Of a DNA stretch of 57,813 nucleotides, positions 35,175-44,937 are shown in pieces; position 1 is the first letter of the stretch; each line of letters opens with the position of its first letter. Under the pieces are notes generated by a model that had not been told where the DNA came from, ran no database searches, and saw nothing but the letters and a program-made list of their open reading frames with translations. The position numbers were made by a program, and so were the translations under genes. This stretch comes from Akkermansiaceae bacterium UBA6138 (lineage in GTDB: Bacteria > Verrucomicrobiota > Verrucomicrobiia > Verrucomicrobiales > DEV007): NCBI GenBank assembly GCA_002422425.1, contig DIVG01000077.1, forward strand, positions 1 to 57,813, written 5' to 3'.

Positions 35175-36950
35175 CTATTCACTTCTCGCAACAACAGCCG
35201 GATCCTTGAAGCGGAGCCGACTGCGAGCGAGAACGGTCGCGAGCAAAGCACTCCCGAGGGATGTTGCTGTCAAAACCGCCCATTGGCCGGTTTCCAATTC
35301 GCAAAATCCGTCGTTCGGCCCGCCTTCGCTCGCAAGGACCGCTGCCAACAATGCCGACCCCATCTGGAAAAAGGCAAACGACGCAAGAACACCGGCCAAC
35401 ACCATGATCATTGCCTGGAGGAACGAAGAGAGAAAAACGTATAACGGCGGAATACCAAGGATTTGAAGCACCGCGAACTGCCGTCGCGACCGCTCGATGC
35501 TTAGATAGAGACTTGTGAAGAGCGCCCCGAGACCGCCGAGTCCTCCGGCAACGACCACAAATGCAAGGAACTTCCCTAAAGCCGCGTCGAGGTAGACAAC
35601 ACTGTCTATCCGGTCCTCGTTCGTTCGGACAGAGATACCCTCTTTCTCGCACTCCAGCCGCAAGGGCCTCACGTCCTCGAGCTCCCTTGCATAAAGGCGG
35701 AAGCCGGGATATGCGAGCCGTGGGGAGCGGAATTCTCCACTGTCCGTGTTGTAATCGATGATCCGTCGCTTCGCGGCACCGACGACTCCCAAAAATTCCG
35801 GTGCAACGATCACTCGGGATCCGCTGGCGACGGGAGCGGGAAGACGGAGGCGAAGCGACGAGGTCCCTCCAGCGGTAGCTATTTTCCAAACGCGGGCCGG
35901 TGGGTCGTCTTTCGCTTGGGCGGGGGATGCTGCTTCAATGCCTTCAAAATCTTCGAGACTCAACCACTCTTGCGGATCCCCCTGGAGCCAACCGTCGCTT
36001 CCCGCTGCCCCGGCCGATGACTCCACTTCAAACGGTGCCTCAGCAAGGAGAAGAACTTTCGGGTCGAGACCGCGGAATTGACGAACCAACTCAAGGACCT
36101 CGCCATGGGCAATCCCGTCGCGATTCGCGACCGCCTCGTATTCGCCTTTTTCGGAGGTCGCACGCAAGGGTAGCTTCCCTCTTACTGCGGAATCGGCAAT
36201 CACAGCCGCCTCATCTTCGGGGCTTCGTGCCGAATCGAACCGGATTCGAAACGAGTCATAGGTTCGCATGGAATCCCGGACTCCCTTGCCCCATCCGAAA
36301 AGAGGAACAGCGCTTCCATCCTTGTAGTCCTCGATTCGTTCAATCACAGGAAGCGGCAGGTAAATGGCCATCGCACCCGAGTCGCCCGGAGCAAGAACGC
36401 GATCAACCTTCGCCTCCAGCGAAACCTGTACTATTGCGTCATTCTCGATCCTCGATACGGTTATTGCTATTGCGTCACCCTCTTTCGCTTCCAGAGACTC
36501 TGCCACTCTAGCGGAAATCATGCACGGTACTCCGCCCCCCTCATAATCCGCAGGCAAGCCCACTCCGCCACCGATTGGATCACCGGGCGCAGTGGGAAGG
36601 TAGGCCACGTCACTAACAAAATCCTCTACGGAACCGGATTTGGCGACGCTACCGTAGAGGCTGATGCGCCTCACCGACGGGATGACAAAGGCGACACGCG
36701 GGTCAGCCGTCTTTTCGTCGAACCAGGCGATCGGCAAAGCATGATTCTCCTGTCCGACAAGCTCCCGAATCGCCGGTTCACGGAGCAATCGTTCTCTCAT
36801 CGCGTCTATCATACCCGACTTTGTTCCCCACAGGAGAGCTGCCGGAGTAACGACGGAGGAAACCGCGAGGGCGACCCCAATGCCGAACAGCCATTCGTTA
36901 CGGATTTCGGCGAATGCAAAACGAACTGACCAGAATAGCTTTTGAATCAT
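35175..36950 (-). CDS. FtsX/MacB-like ABC permease
   Basis: A 591-residue permease. One membrane span lies near the N-terminus (~22-43), followed by a ~400-residue periplasmic domain. Three spans cluster at the C-terminus (~455-480, ~505-530, ~553-575), with the FtsX core IERSRRQFAVLQILGIPP. This is the topology of MacB/LolCE-type mechanotransmission permeases, although with a large divergent extracytoplasmic domain. It pairs with the ATPase gene 18 bases upstream. Rather than transport through a pore, such pairs usually extract or remodel envelope material. Confidence 0.75.
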   Translation of the reverse strand: MIQKLFWSVRFAFAEIRNEWLFGIGVALAVSSVVTPAALLWGTKSGMIDAMRERLLREPAIRELVGQENHALPIAWFDEKTADPRVAFVIPSVRRISLYGSVAKSGSVEDFVSDVAYLPTAPGDPIGGGVGLPADYEGGGVPCMISARVAESLEAKEGDAIAITVSRIENDAIVQVSLEAKVDRVLAPGDSGAMAIYLPLPVIERIEDYKDGSAVPLFGWGKGVRDSMRTYDSFRIRFDSARSPEDEAAVIADSAVRGKLPLRATSEKGEYEAVANRDGIAHGEVLELVRQFRGLDPKVLLLAEAPFEVESSAGAAGSDGWLQGDPQEWLSLEDFEGIEAASPAQAKDDPPARVWKIATAGGTSSLRLRLPAPVASGSRVIVAPEFLGVVGAAKRRIIDYNTDSGEFRSPRLAYPGFRLYARELEDVRPLRLECEKEGISVRTNEDRIDSVVYLDAALGKFLAFVVVAGGLGGLGALFTSLYLSIERSRRQFAVLQILGIPPLYVFLSSFLQAMIMVLAGVLASFAFFQMGSALLAAVLASEGGPNDGFCELETGQWAVLTATSLGSALLATVLARSRLRFKDPAVVARSE

Positions 36951-36968
36951 TGGTATTAGCGGCCTTCC

Positions 36969-37673
36969 CTACACTCGCGTTACGGTTCGATTCAACGGGT
37001 CTCCAAGATCGAGGATGCGGTCGGCGAACGAAGCCGCAAGCTCCCGATTGTGTGTGACCATGACGACCGCCGCGCCGAGTTCTTTCGCACACTCACGCAG
37101 CGTATGGCAGACCTCATCGGCAAGCTTGTGATCGACTGCCGCGGTCGGCTCGTCAGCGAGAACGAGGGAAGGGCCGTGAACAAGGGCCCGCGCGATCGCC
37201 GCCCGCTGGCGCTGTCCACCCGAAAGGTCGCGCGGCCGGCGCGAAAGGAGCGGACCGAGGGCAAGTCTTTCAACGAGGACCGAGAAGCGCTCGCGATCGA
37301 ATCGTTTTCCGGAGAAATGGCAAGCCGTCAGGATGTTCTCACGGATCGAGAGGGAAGGGACAAGCCCGCCGGACTGAAGAATATACCCCATGTGCTGCCT
37401 GCGGATTTGAAGGAGACGGCTTTCGTCCCGCCGGTGAAGGCCGGTGAAAAGGCGGCCGCCACCCAGATCGATCTCAAACACCTCCGCCGAATCCGGGCGG
37501 AGAACCAGTCCAAGAGTATCCAAGAGCGTACTCTTGCCGCATCCACTGGGGCCGAGAATCGCAAGCAGCTCCGAAGACCGCACCGCAAACTCTCCGACCC
37601 TGACCGCAAAGCCTTCCGAAACGCTACCCCGGCGGAGGATCGCCTCGCGGATCTCTAGTAGCGTTTCGGGCAT
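36969..37673 (-). CDS. LolD/MacB-type ABC ATPase
   Basis: A 234-residue ABC ATP-binding subunit. Walker A is ILGPSGCGKST, the Q-loop is GYILQSGGLVPSLS, the signature is DLSGGQRQRAAIARAL, Walker B is LVLADEPTA and the H-loop VTHN, all intact. The GYILQ and TVTHN-like context and the immediate downstream FtsX-like permease place it in the LolD/MacB class. Second gene after the vWA gene with an 11-base gap, so it is clearly part of the operon. Confidence 0.88.
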   Translation of the reverse strand: MPETLLEIREAILRRGSVSEGFAVRVGEFAVRSSELLAILGPSGCGKSTLLDTLGLVLRPDSAEVFEIDLGGGRLFTGLHRRDESRLLQIRRQHMGYILQSGGLVPSLSIRENILTACHFSGKRFDRERFSVLVERLALGPLLSRRPRDLSGGQRQRAAIARALVHGPSLVLADEPTAAVDHKLADEVCHTLRECAKELGAAVVMVTHNRELAASFADRILDLGDPLNRTVTRV

Positions 37674-37684
37674 CCTTGTTGAAT

Positions 37685-39874
37685 TTAGAGGAGTTGCTTC
37701 AGCGGTATCGCGGCAACGTATTCGCCGACACCCGAGTCACGGTTGAGCGGCTTCCAGAGAGAGGGGTTCTCGTTCACCGTACGGTAATAGGTCAGCTTAG
37801 CCTTCATCGTGTCGATAAATCGTTCCTGCTCCTCCTGCGACGGAGCAGCCCACCAGTCCTTGGACTTCTCCATGAATTCGCTGCGATAGGGAAGTCCCTT
37901 GATGAAATCGGGAAGACTGTCCTTCAGGCTGTCAGTGCGACTGTTGCTTGCCGTACCGGCCACCGCCCTGAGAACGGCATCGTGGAAATCCCCCCCGACA
38001 ATTTTCGCGTCCTCGGCGTTTCGAATCAATCCCTCTGCGAGAATGAGGAGCTTGTTGAGTTCATCTTTTGTCACGAGAAGCTTTGGCTCCAGGGACGCAA
38101 TTTCGGGTTTCAGGAGATCCCGGTCAGCCACCCAACCGTTGATATCCCTCGGCGCGACAGTCTCACCCTCGGCGTTCACGATCTCCGCGATAACTCGTAC
38201 ATTTGCCGACTCAAGCAAGCCGCTCGCGATTTCAAAGCCGGAAGGGTCGCCGGTTTGCTCAGAGTCATCCGTCTCTTCGGTTCCCCCATCCGAACGATCG
38301 AGAGACCTCTGCTCAGCGAGTTCGGAGACGATCTGCTTCATCGTTGTCTTGAATTCCTCCATCCCCGCGTCTGTGACACTGACCAAAGCGGGCGCCCGGT
38401 TTCCGTTCGTCGCGAGCAGGCGGAACTGGTCCTCGAGGAGCGGGTGGTGCTTCCGGTAGTTGGCGGAACTACCATCCTTAATCGCCAGGGCGACGATGCT
38501 CACGCCGGCATCGGTGGCGATTTGACGGACCTGGGGCGCGTCAATATCCCCGGCACCGCCACTTGCGACCTTTGTGTGCCCCGGAGCGTCACCGATGACG
38601 ACTGCGACGCGATTCGCGGAACGCCACGCCGTTTTCCCGATCGCATCGGTCACACCCGCGAAGACATCTTCAGGGTAGGAATCCGAAGTTCGCTGATTTA
38701 CCTTTATCTGACTGAGTAGTGCCGAGAACTCCGCGGCATCGACCAGCTCGCTTGTGTAGTTCCTGGTCAGATACTGGATTCCCGAATACCCCGGGTTATC
38801 CTGATAACCCCAGAAACCGAAACGAACGCGTCCGGCGATTTTCGGGTCGTCCCGGATTCCGCTCGCCACATCCGAGATGACTGAAAAAAGGCCATCCACC
38901 CAAGGCTGCATCGAACCGGTCGTATCGACGACAAAGACGATGTCGAAGTCGATGCCTCCGTCCGTTCCGGACTCGACTTCCGCGCTCAGATCACGATTCC
39001 TTTTCAAGAGACTGACGTATTCGGGGTTATCCAGCGTGGTTGAACCGCGCTCCGAGCCGGCTGCGGTGATCCGCAGCAGCCGGGTTGGCTGGCGTCCCGT
39101 TGTCCCCATCTTCGCCTCGAGAACCGGGGTAATACTGAGCCCGTCGTCAGTTTGGGAGGGCTCGATGCAAATGACCGGGTGACCCGGCGAGAGAGGCTTG
39201 CCGCTGCGCACTGCCTCGTCGGCCTCTTCGTAGAGTTTGCGGACACGCTCTTCGCGAAGATCGCCGGAATTGAGAAGGTCGGCGAGATCCTTCTCGTTTT
39301 TGAAGTAGAGGACCGGGAGACGATTCTCGGGACTGCCGTGTTCCACCACGATGGAATGGGGCCAGTCGACCGTATCCTCCTCTCTCATCCATCCGATCGG
39401 CGCGTTTCGCGTCTCGCCGATTTCGAGCCATCCGGGCTCGCTTCCGAAGACGAAGAAACGCTCGAAGTTCCCGGGGAGCTTTTCCGTAGACGTCGCATCC
39501 TTCGTATCCGCATACACGCGGGAGTCGGGACGGGCTAGAATCTGCCGGTCGATGGCCGTCCGCAGATCTTTCTCAACCGCCCCGGCGCTGGCGCTTCTTG
39601 CCACCGGGGGCGGGGGGGGAAGGGGCTTGGCGGGCGCCGGCTCAGGCGGTTGCAGTAACTTAATCAGCCCGAAGAGGAGGATCAACCCGCCCGCACCCCC
39701 GGCGACCGGAAAAACCGGGAACTTGGTTTTCGACCGGATCCGGACCCCCTCTTCCCATCCGCAATCGCAACGGAAAGGAGAACCCGGTTCCAAGGGGATC
39801 TCGGTTAAGGCGTCCGCTTTTTCGCAGGAGCTGTAATTCTGGCAGCGCCAGAGGACATCATTTTTATTGGCCAT
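37685..39874 (-). CDS. Membrane-anchored von Willebrand factor A protein
   Basis: A 729-residue protein. An N-terminal zinc-ribbon-like knuckle (C11, C17, C36, C38) precedes one membrane span (~56-74), a proline-rich linker, and an SH3b-like region (~118-180). A vWA domain (~308-500) carries the MIDAS DTTGSM (D317, T319, S321) and later DSYPEDVFAG and VVIGDAPGH segments. The C-terminal ~200 residues are helical and unrecognised. vWA domains mediate metal-dependent protein contacts and are recurrent in GTPase- and MoxR-linked conflict systems. It sits between the tubulin-like and the ABC genes. Confidence 0.78.
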   Translation of the reverse strand: MANKNDVLWRCQNYSSCEKADALTEIPLEPGSPFRCDCGWEEGVRIRSKTKFPVFPVAGGAGGLILLFGLIKLLQPPEPAPAKPLPPPPPVARSASAGAVEKDLRTAIDRQILARPDSRVYADTKDATSTEKLPGNFERFFVFGSEPGWLEIGETRNAPIGWMREEDTVDWPHSIVVEHGSPENRLPVLYFKNEKDLADLLNSGDLREERVRKLYEEADEAVRSGKPLSPGHPVICIEPSQTDDGLSITPVLEAKMGTTGRQPTRLLRITAAGSERGSTTLDNPEYVSLLKRNRDLSAEVESGTDGGIDFDIVFVVDTTGSMQPWVDGLFSVISDVASGIRDDPKIAGRVRFGFWGYQDNPGYSGIQYLTRNYTSELVDAAEFSALLSQIKVNQRTSDSYPEDVFAGVTDAIGKTAWRSANRVAVVIGDAPGHTKVASGGAGDIDAPQVRQIATDAGVSIVALAIKDGSSANYRKHHPLLEDQFRLLATNGNRAPALVSVTDAGMEEFKTTMKQIVSELAEQRSLDRSDGGTEETDDSEQTGDPSGFEIASGLLESANVRVIAEIVNAEGETVAPRDINGWVADRDLLKPEIASLEPKLLVTKDELNKLLILAEGLIRNAEDAKIVGGDFHDAVLRAVAGTASNSRTDSLKDSLPDFIKGLPYRSEFMEKSKDWWAAPSQEEQERFIDTMKAKLTYYRTVNENPSLWKPLNRDSGVGEYVAAIPLKQLL

Positions 39875-39899
39875 GAGATTGAATTGTTTTAGCGGGCCA

Positions 39900-42800
39900 T
39901 CAGCTCCGCCTCTTTTTCAAATAAGCGTCCAGGATTTCGAGCGCACTCTCCTCCATCGGGCGCATCGATTTACGGATGTCGTCGTCGTTCGCGGAAATTT
40001 CCTTCGAGAGACTCACGATTCGACTCCGTGTTTCATCGAGTTTTTCTGTTCCGCTCTCAACCTTCCATTCGGTGGTCCGGATAAGATTTCTTTGCGTCAC
40101 CTTTTCATAAATCTCCCGTGTCCCGCAAACGGGGATAGATCCCTCGAAACCGGCACCGAGATCAAACAAGGGGTCATCTGCCGCATCGACACAGACGAGT
40201 TCATCGTGGACCGTCCCCGGAACGCCTCCTTTCACTTTCGGCCGGATCGTTCCGAGGGCGAGGCCGAGAAGGAGCGCCGGGCCTGCGGTCTCACGCACAG
40301 GTGGCACAAAGAGCGGAGGAAACTGCCCGGCGGGATCTTCTGTGTGAAGTTGCAGAATACTCTGCGTCGGGTCGCTCTTCCTGCGGGTTTCATACCGTTC
40401 CTGCAACTTTCCAAGGAGTTCGACATATCGCAAAGGAAAGAGTTGCACGAAGCTCAGAATTGAAATCTCGTGTTTTTTCTTGTCGCCGATGTCAATAAAC
40501 TCTACGAAATTTCCGTCACCGACCGAACCTTCAAAAGCGGACCGCAGTTCTCTGATGAACGGATCGTCCTCCTTGTTCGCTTCGGGGAGCATGATGATGA
40601 GACTGGTTCTCTTGTTTTCGTTAGAAAAGTCGGCTCCGGGCCCCTGCTTCCCGTGTTCCGCCTCATTGAGCCGGAGCAAATATCCGGACTTCGTGACGTG
40701 CTCCTTAATCTCCCTCTTCATCAAATCGGGATTCCCCTCGTAGCGTTCCCTGAGCTTATCGACGATGCTGACCGATAGCAACCGTCCGAAATTTCTCTCA
40801 AGTTCACCCGCGCTCCGCGCCTCGGCATCAAACTTTACCAGCGTGCTGTGGGATGACTGTGCGAGGATATCGAGAAGTTCATCTCGATTTTGGTGCGGCA
40901 GAGCGAGAAGTCCGCTCCGACCTTGCATCAAGTGTTGGACCATCAGGTCGCGCGCCTCGCGTGCCTGCGAGTCCTGGAACTCTTTATTCCCGATCAACGC
41001 ATCGACGTATCGTGTAACCTCGTCTCCGTTGAAGAGGCGCCAAACCACCTCCGTCGATTGGAGATTCCGCTCTTCGGGGCGCCGGTCCTCTGACTGTCGA
41101 AGGCAAAAATCAACGGCTTTTCTGAAGGCCGCAATGACGTTGGCGACATGATCGGCCCGGCGGAGCAATTCGACTCTCACGGACTTCGCGAACGCAGACG
41201 CAAATTCCCAGGCGGAAACGCGTGACGACAGGGAAAAATGCGTAATCAACGCGCTCTTCCCGGTCTCGAAGATGCGTTCCTTGTTCCCCGGCATCCTTCT
41301 GGCGAGAGGCCCCAGGTCCTCAAAACGCTGCGAGTTCTCCACCGCGAGGAGCCGCTGTTTTGCGGCATGAGTTGAGTTTTCTTCGGATTGCCTTTGCCAT
41401 TCCTCCTCTCTCTTTTCCAGCATCGCTACGAGGGCACGGAGGATCGCCTCGACCTCCGTCAGGGAACGTTTCCCTTCGAGAATCGCGCCACTAAGGTCTT
41501 CCTCGATTCCGGAAACCACAAGCCTTGCGTATTCCACAATCCGATCCTTTTTCCAACTGAAGTAATCGAGAACGCCCCGCTCCCCCCGGAAGGAGCGCTT
41601 CTGACGCTCTTCGCAGCGGCGCATGAGAATTTCCACCCAGTTACCCTCGTCTCGAATGACGTCGGCGGAAAGACGCTCGACAAAAGCTTTCCAATCGACC
41701 TCGAAAGCACGCCAGGATGGCTGGTCCGTGTCAACCGTCTCGGTGGAAAACTGCCGCTCGAGGAAAAACGCTTCACGATCGAGATTGTAGCCCTTTTGAG
41801 TCACACTGTCACCCACGAGGCCCTCCACCGCGAGGGTAGTTGGGGCTTCGTTCAGATAGCCTTGAGCCCAGTGGTTGTATAGCATCTGCAACAGCGTCTG
41901 CGACGAAAGGCGGTAGCCGATGTATTCACGAACTTCTTCCTCAGGGTAGCAGATTTTCTTGATTCCAAAGGAGGCGAACAAGCGCGATCGCTCAGCCTTT
42001 CCGTCAGGGCCACGCCCTTCATTGGTGGTAGCCATATTCACCCAACTTACGACCCGATTGACTTCCTCGCCCGCGCCCACACTATCCGCCATGAGGGTCT
42101 GATATAAGGTTTCCGCCATTAGTTGCGGAACCTCAATCCCGATATCAAACGGAGCGCCGTAGTTGTTTTCATTTGAGATCAGGAAACACGCCTTGAACGG
42201 ACCCTGGATCTTCCTCTCGTCGAAACGTTCCCCCTGCCCAGCGAGATTATGGGGAACGTATTTTCCGACAGCTAAGGCATTTAACTCCCAGAGAGCGGCA
42301 TAACCGTTTGCGTGATAATTTCCGGTATCCCAACCCGGTTGGGGTTGGTCTTCAGGTAGAAGAAGGTATAAAATGATCGGGAAACGCTGCGTATCCGGAA
42401 ATTCCGCACGAATGAGACAGATCGTGTCGATAAGTGAACCGCTGCCCGTGCCCCCGGCCAGCCCGGAAATCAAATGAAAGCGAACTCCGGCGTCGGCCGC
42501 TCCGCTCTGGATTTGCCGAACTTTTGTTTGAACTTTCCGAAGGAAATCGCCTGCGTTTACGCCAAAAAGAAAACGCCCCATGCGCCGTTTTTGCCCACCC
42601 TCTGTCTCGGCTGTTCCTTGGTCCTTATTGCTCATGCTTGACCAATTCTCCGTTTTCCCCACCCAGGGTGCGAACGCAGGGTAGGCAGCAATGTCGGCAA
42701 GGCGGGCACCAAAATCCGCACTCTTTAGGTGGCACTGCGAGGCTGGATTTAGCTGGAGGTTTTTTCCCATGACCTTCCATTTTGGGTCATTATCGCCCAT

Positions 42801-43034
42801 CTGATCGCGACTCGTGTCAACGTGGAGGTATTCCACCTTTAGTCCGGGCGGTGTCGCCGATGCCACGGGGTCGAGGAGCTCAGTTTGAGTTGACGCATTG
42901 CCCGACGAGACATTGGCCGGGTCGTTACCCGCTCCGGCAACCTTCGGCCGCCAATCCCGATAGATGGACTTACGTAGTTCGCGGATCACTTTTCCCCCGG
43001 TGCCTCCGAGGCCGATAATCAGATGGTTGCTCAT
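39900..43034 (-). CDS. Tubulin-like GTPase protein (Tubulin_2 type)
   Basis: A 1044-residue protein that starts MSNHLIIGLGGTGGKVIREL, a nucleotide-binding strand-loop. It carries a tubulin/FtsZ-type glycine loop GLAGGTGSGS (191-200) followed by LIDTICLIRAEFPD. This matches the divergent bacterial tubulin-like family that occurs in multi-gene NTPase conflict operons. The remaining ~700 residues are mostly helical and form a family-specific extension, much longer than FtsZ (~400). The start is the ATG before the Rossmann strand; a longer upstream frame has no fold content. Likely a GTP-dependent polymer or scaffold. Sequence alone does not show whether it still hydrolyses GTP. Confidence 0.78.
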   Translation of the reverse strand: MSNHLIIGLGGTGGKVIRELRKSIYRDWRPKVAGAGNDPANVSSGNASTQTELLDPVASATPPGLKVEYLHVDTSRDQMGDNDPKWKVMGKNLQLNPASQCHLKSADFGARLADIAAYPAFAPWVGKTENWSSMSNKDQGTAETEGGQKRRMGRFLFGVNAGDFLRKVQTKVRQIQSGAADAGVRFHLISGLAGGTGSGSLIDTICLIRAEFPDTQRFPIILYLLLPEDQPQPGWDTGNYHANGYAALWELNALAVGKYVPHNLAGQGERFDERKIQGPFKACFLISNENNYGAPFDIGIEVPQLMAETLYQTLMADSVGAGEEVNRVVSWVNMATTNEGRGPDGKAERSRLFASFGIKKICYPEEEVREYIGYRLSSQTLLQMLYNHWAQGYLNEAPTTLAVEGLVGDSVTQKGYNLDREAFFLERQFSTETVDTDQPSWRAFEVDWKAFVERLSADVIRDEGNWVEILMRRCEERQKRSFRGERGVLDYFSWKKDRIVEYARLVVSGIEEDLSGAILEGKRSLTEVEAILRALVAMLEKREEEWQRQSEENSTHAAKQRLLAVENSQRFEDLGPLARRMPGNKERIFETGKSALITHFSLSSRVSAWEFASAFAKSVRVELLRRADHVANVIAAFRKAVDFCLRQSEDRRPEERNLQSTEVVWRLFNGDEVTRYVDALIGNKEFQDSQAREARDLMVQHLMQGRSGLLALPHQNRDELLDILAQSSHSTLVKFDAEARSAGELERNFGRLLSVSIVDKLRERYEGNPDLMKREIKEHVTKSGYLLRLNEAEHGKQGPGADFSNENKRTSLIIMLPEANKEDDPFIRELRSAFEGSVGDGNFVEFIDIGDKKKHEISILSFVQLFPLRYVELLGKLQERYETRRKSDPTQSILQLHTEDPAGQFPPLFVPPVRETAGPALLLGLALGTIRPKVKGGVPGTVHDELVCVDAADDPLFDLGAGFEGSIPVCGTREIYEKVTQRNLIRTTEWKVESGTEKLDETRSRIVSLSKEISANDDDIRKSMRPMEESALEILDAYLKKRRS

Positions 43035-43077
43035 AATAGAAAAGACAAAAGATGGGTTGTAGGATTCGGGCGATCGG

Positions 43078-43872
43078 TTACTTACCGGTGGCGGGGCGGT
43101 TCGATCGGTGTGCCACGACGGCGATGGCAACAAAGACGAAGATCTGAGTGAGAATGAAAATCGCGAAACTGAGCCGCCGGGTGTAGGCACCGACCGGCTC
43201 GATCTGCTGCTTTGCCCCGTGCTCCAGGATGATTGCAAGGACCTCCACTCCCTGCTCTACCGGATAAGCGCTGCCGGGATTGTCCCGAAACCAGCTTTGG
43301 AGGCTCGTATCAAGGCGGGCCTGGGGAACTTCCGCCTCGGGATTGATGATCCCGTGTAGATAGGGTTTCTCCTTGCGGAATTTCCCGAGCGCAGCCGAGG
43401 TATAGACACGAACCACCGCCTTTTTCGATTCCGGGTGCCCCATCGAGAGCAAGCTCATGTTCGGGTCGGTCCGCGGGCTCGGCTCAAGCCGAACTTGAGG
43501 CTCCTGCCCGAGCCGGGCGACCTCATCCCACGCATCACAGAAGGCCTCGTTTTTCCACTCGGCGTCGTTAACGGTAACCTGTTTCCACTGATTGAGGCTG
43601 ATCGCCACCGCCTTTTCCATGTGCCGGGAGGACGTGAAGGTCATGGCGAGGACAACGGCGAGAAAAGCGGCAAAACCGCAGAGGACCTGCAGCGCAGCCT
43701 TCATGTGAAAGCGCCGGTTCCAGAGTTTCGCGGACAGAGCCGCGAGCCACCAGAAAAGACCACCGGCAAGCGCGCCGACGACGACGCTGATGGGAAAGGC
43801 GAGGGACCGATCCTTCATCGCTATCGTTAGACAGTTCCACCAGAGTTCGAGGAGTTCGATTGTGTATTGCAT
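43078..43872 (-). CDS. Three-TM membrane protein, unknown
   Basis: A 264-residue membrane protein with spans near residues 25-45, 60-80 and 225-250, enclosing a ~140-residue soluble domain (AWDEVARLGQEPQVRLEPSP, VVRVYTSAALGKF). Start at MQYTIELLELWWN, just before the first span; an upstream frame adds 19 non-hydrophobic residues. No family recognised. It lies between the tubulin-like gene and the gene at 43898 (gaps of 43 and 25 bases). Confidence 0.55.
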   Translation of the reverse strand: MQYTIELLELWWNCLTIAMKDRSLAFPISVVVGALAGGLFWWLAALSAKLWNRRFHMKAALQVLCGFAAFLAVVLAMTFTSSRHMEKAVAISLNQWKQVTVNDAEWKNEAFCDAWDEVARLGQEPQVRLEPSPRTDPNMSLLSMGHPESKKAVVRVYTSAALGKFRKEKPYLHGIINPEAEVPQARLDTSLQSWFRDNPGSAYPVEQGVEVLAIILEHGAKQQIEPVGAYTRRLSFAIFILTQIFVFVAIAVVAHRSNRPATGK

Positions 43873-43897
43873 GTTTGTATGTGTTAAATGGCGATAT

Positions 43898-44932
43898 TCA
43901 CGAAAGAGAGAGGGAAACGGCGAAGGCACGACTCAAGCAAACTCCTTCGTCCACCCCGGGACGGAATTCAGCGCCCGATGAGCCGGCGCTTGCGCGATAG
44001 AAAATCCAGATCCCTACCAAAAGCGCCAGAATGACCAGGAGCACAAGGACGATCGACCTCACTCCGGAAGCTTCCACGACGACGGGCGGAGAAGACGCCT
44101 CGACCGCATCCAGCGTTTCCTTTACCTTTTTCTGCAACTCCTCGAGGGTCGCATTGCGGGCTTCGTTGACCCTGATCCTGATCGCGTCAGTGGCTTCGTA
44201 GAGAGCCAGGGCGAGTCGTCGTTTCTCTTCCGCGGAAGGGTGGGGAAGCGCTTTTTCACAGGCGATGAGCAACTCTTCCCAGCCGATAGACTGTGCACTG
44301 CGGTGCAAATAAGATCCAATCCCCGCGCGAAAATCGGCGCAATCTTCTTCTTTCAGAAAAGCCGAGCACTCGGAATGGGCGATACGGGCACCCTCCCAGT
44401 CCCGGTCCCCGATCAGTCGATCCAAGCGCGTCAGGAGTTCGGCGATCTGGTAAAACGCGTCGCCCTCCGAGCTCGGGGGTGCGCCGAGCTCGCCCCACTC
44501 GGCGAGGACGGCGTCCACCTCACCGGCAGCAAGCCGCTCTCTCAAGTCCTTCACCCGGCCAAGGAAGTGAGGGTCTTCGCCCAGTGGCAACCCGCTTCGA
44601 GCGAGGCGGAACTCGGCGAAGTCGTTGACGAAGGCCCGCCAGTGAGGGATGGATAGATCCAGTTCCGTTCGAATCGCTTCCAAAGAGGTGCCACCTGCCA
44701 AGCGCGCCCGTATCTCTCCGCGGGAATTGAGGTAGCAGCGCAACTCACCGTCAACCCCCTGGACGAGATTTACCAGATTGGCCCGGTCTTCGGACGAATC
44801 AGAGAGGGCAAGAAGTCTTCCCAGAAGATCTCGCGCGTCAGCCTTTTTGCGGCCGAGGAGCGCCCCCCGAACGTCTGAACGCAAGGCGACGATGCGGGGA
44901 TCTTCAGGGGAATTCTGTGGCATCGATGACAT
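43898..44932 (-). CDS. Helical protein with C-terminal TM anchor, unknown
   Basis: A 344-residue protein, mostly alpha-helical and charged (for example LLGRKKADARDLLGRLLAL, LTRLDRLIGDRDWEGARIA), with one membrane span near the C-terminus (VLVLLVILALLVGIWIFYRA). It resembles the helical domains found beside GAP1/GTPase proteins but is not assignable to a family by eye. It follows the GAP1-like gene by 5 bases and probably forms part of the same membrane complex. Confidence 0.55.
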   Translation of the reverse strand: MSSMPQNSPEDPRIVALRSDVRGALLGRKKADARDLLGRLLALSDSSEDRANLVNLVQGVDGELRCYLNSRGEIRARLAGGTSLEAIRTELDLSIPHWRAFVNDFAEFRLARSGLPLGEDPHFLGRVKDLRERLAAGEVDAVLAEWGELGAPPSSEGDAFYQIAELLTRLDRLIGDRDWEGARIAHSECSAFLKEEDCADFRAGIGSYLHRSAQSIGWEELLIACEKALPHPSAEEKRRLALALYEATDAIRIRVNEARNATLEELQKKVKETLDAVEASSPPVVVEASGVRSIVLVLLVILALLVGIWIFYRASAGSSGAEFRPGVDEGVCLSRAFAVSLSLS

Positions 44933-44937
44933 CGTGA

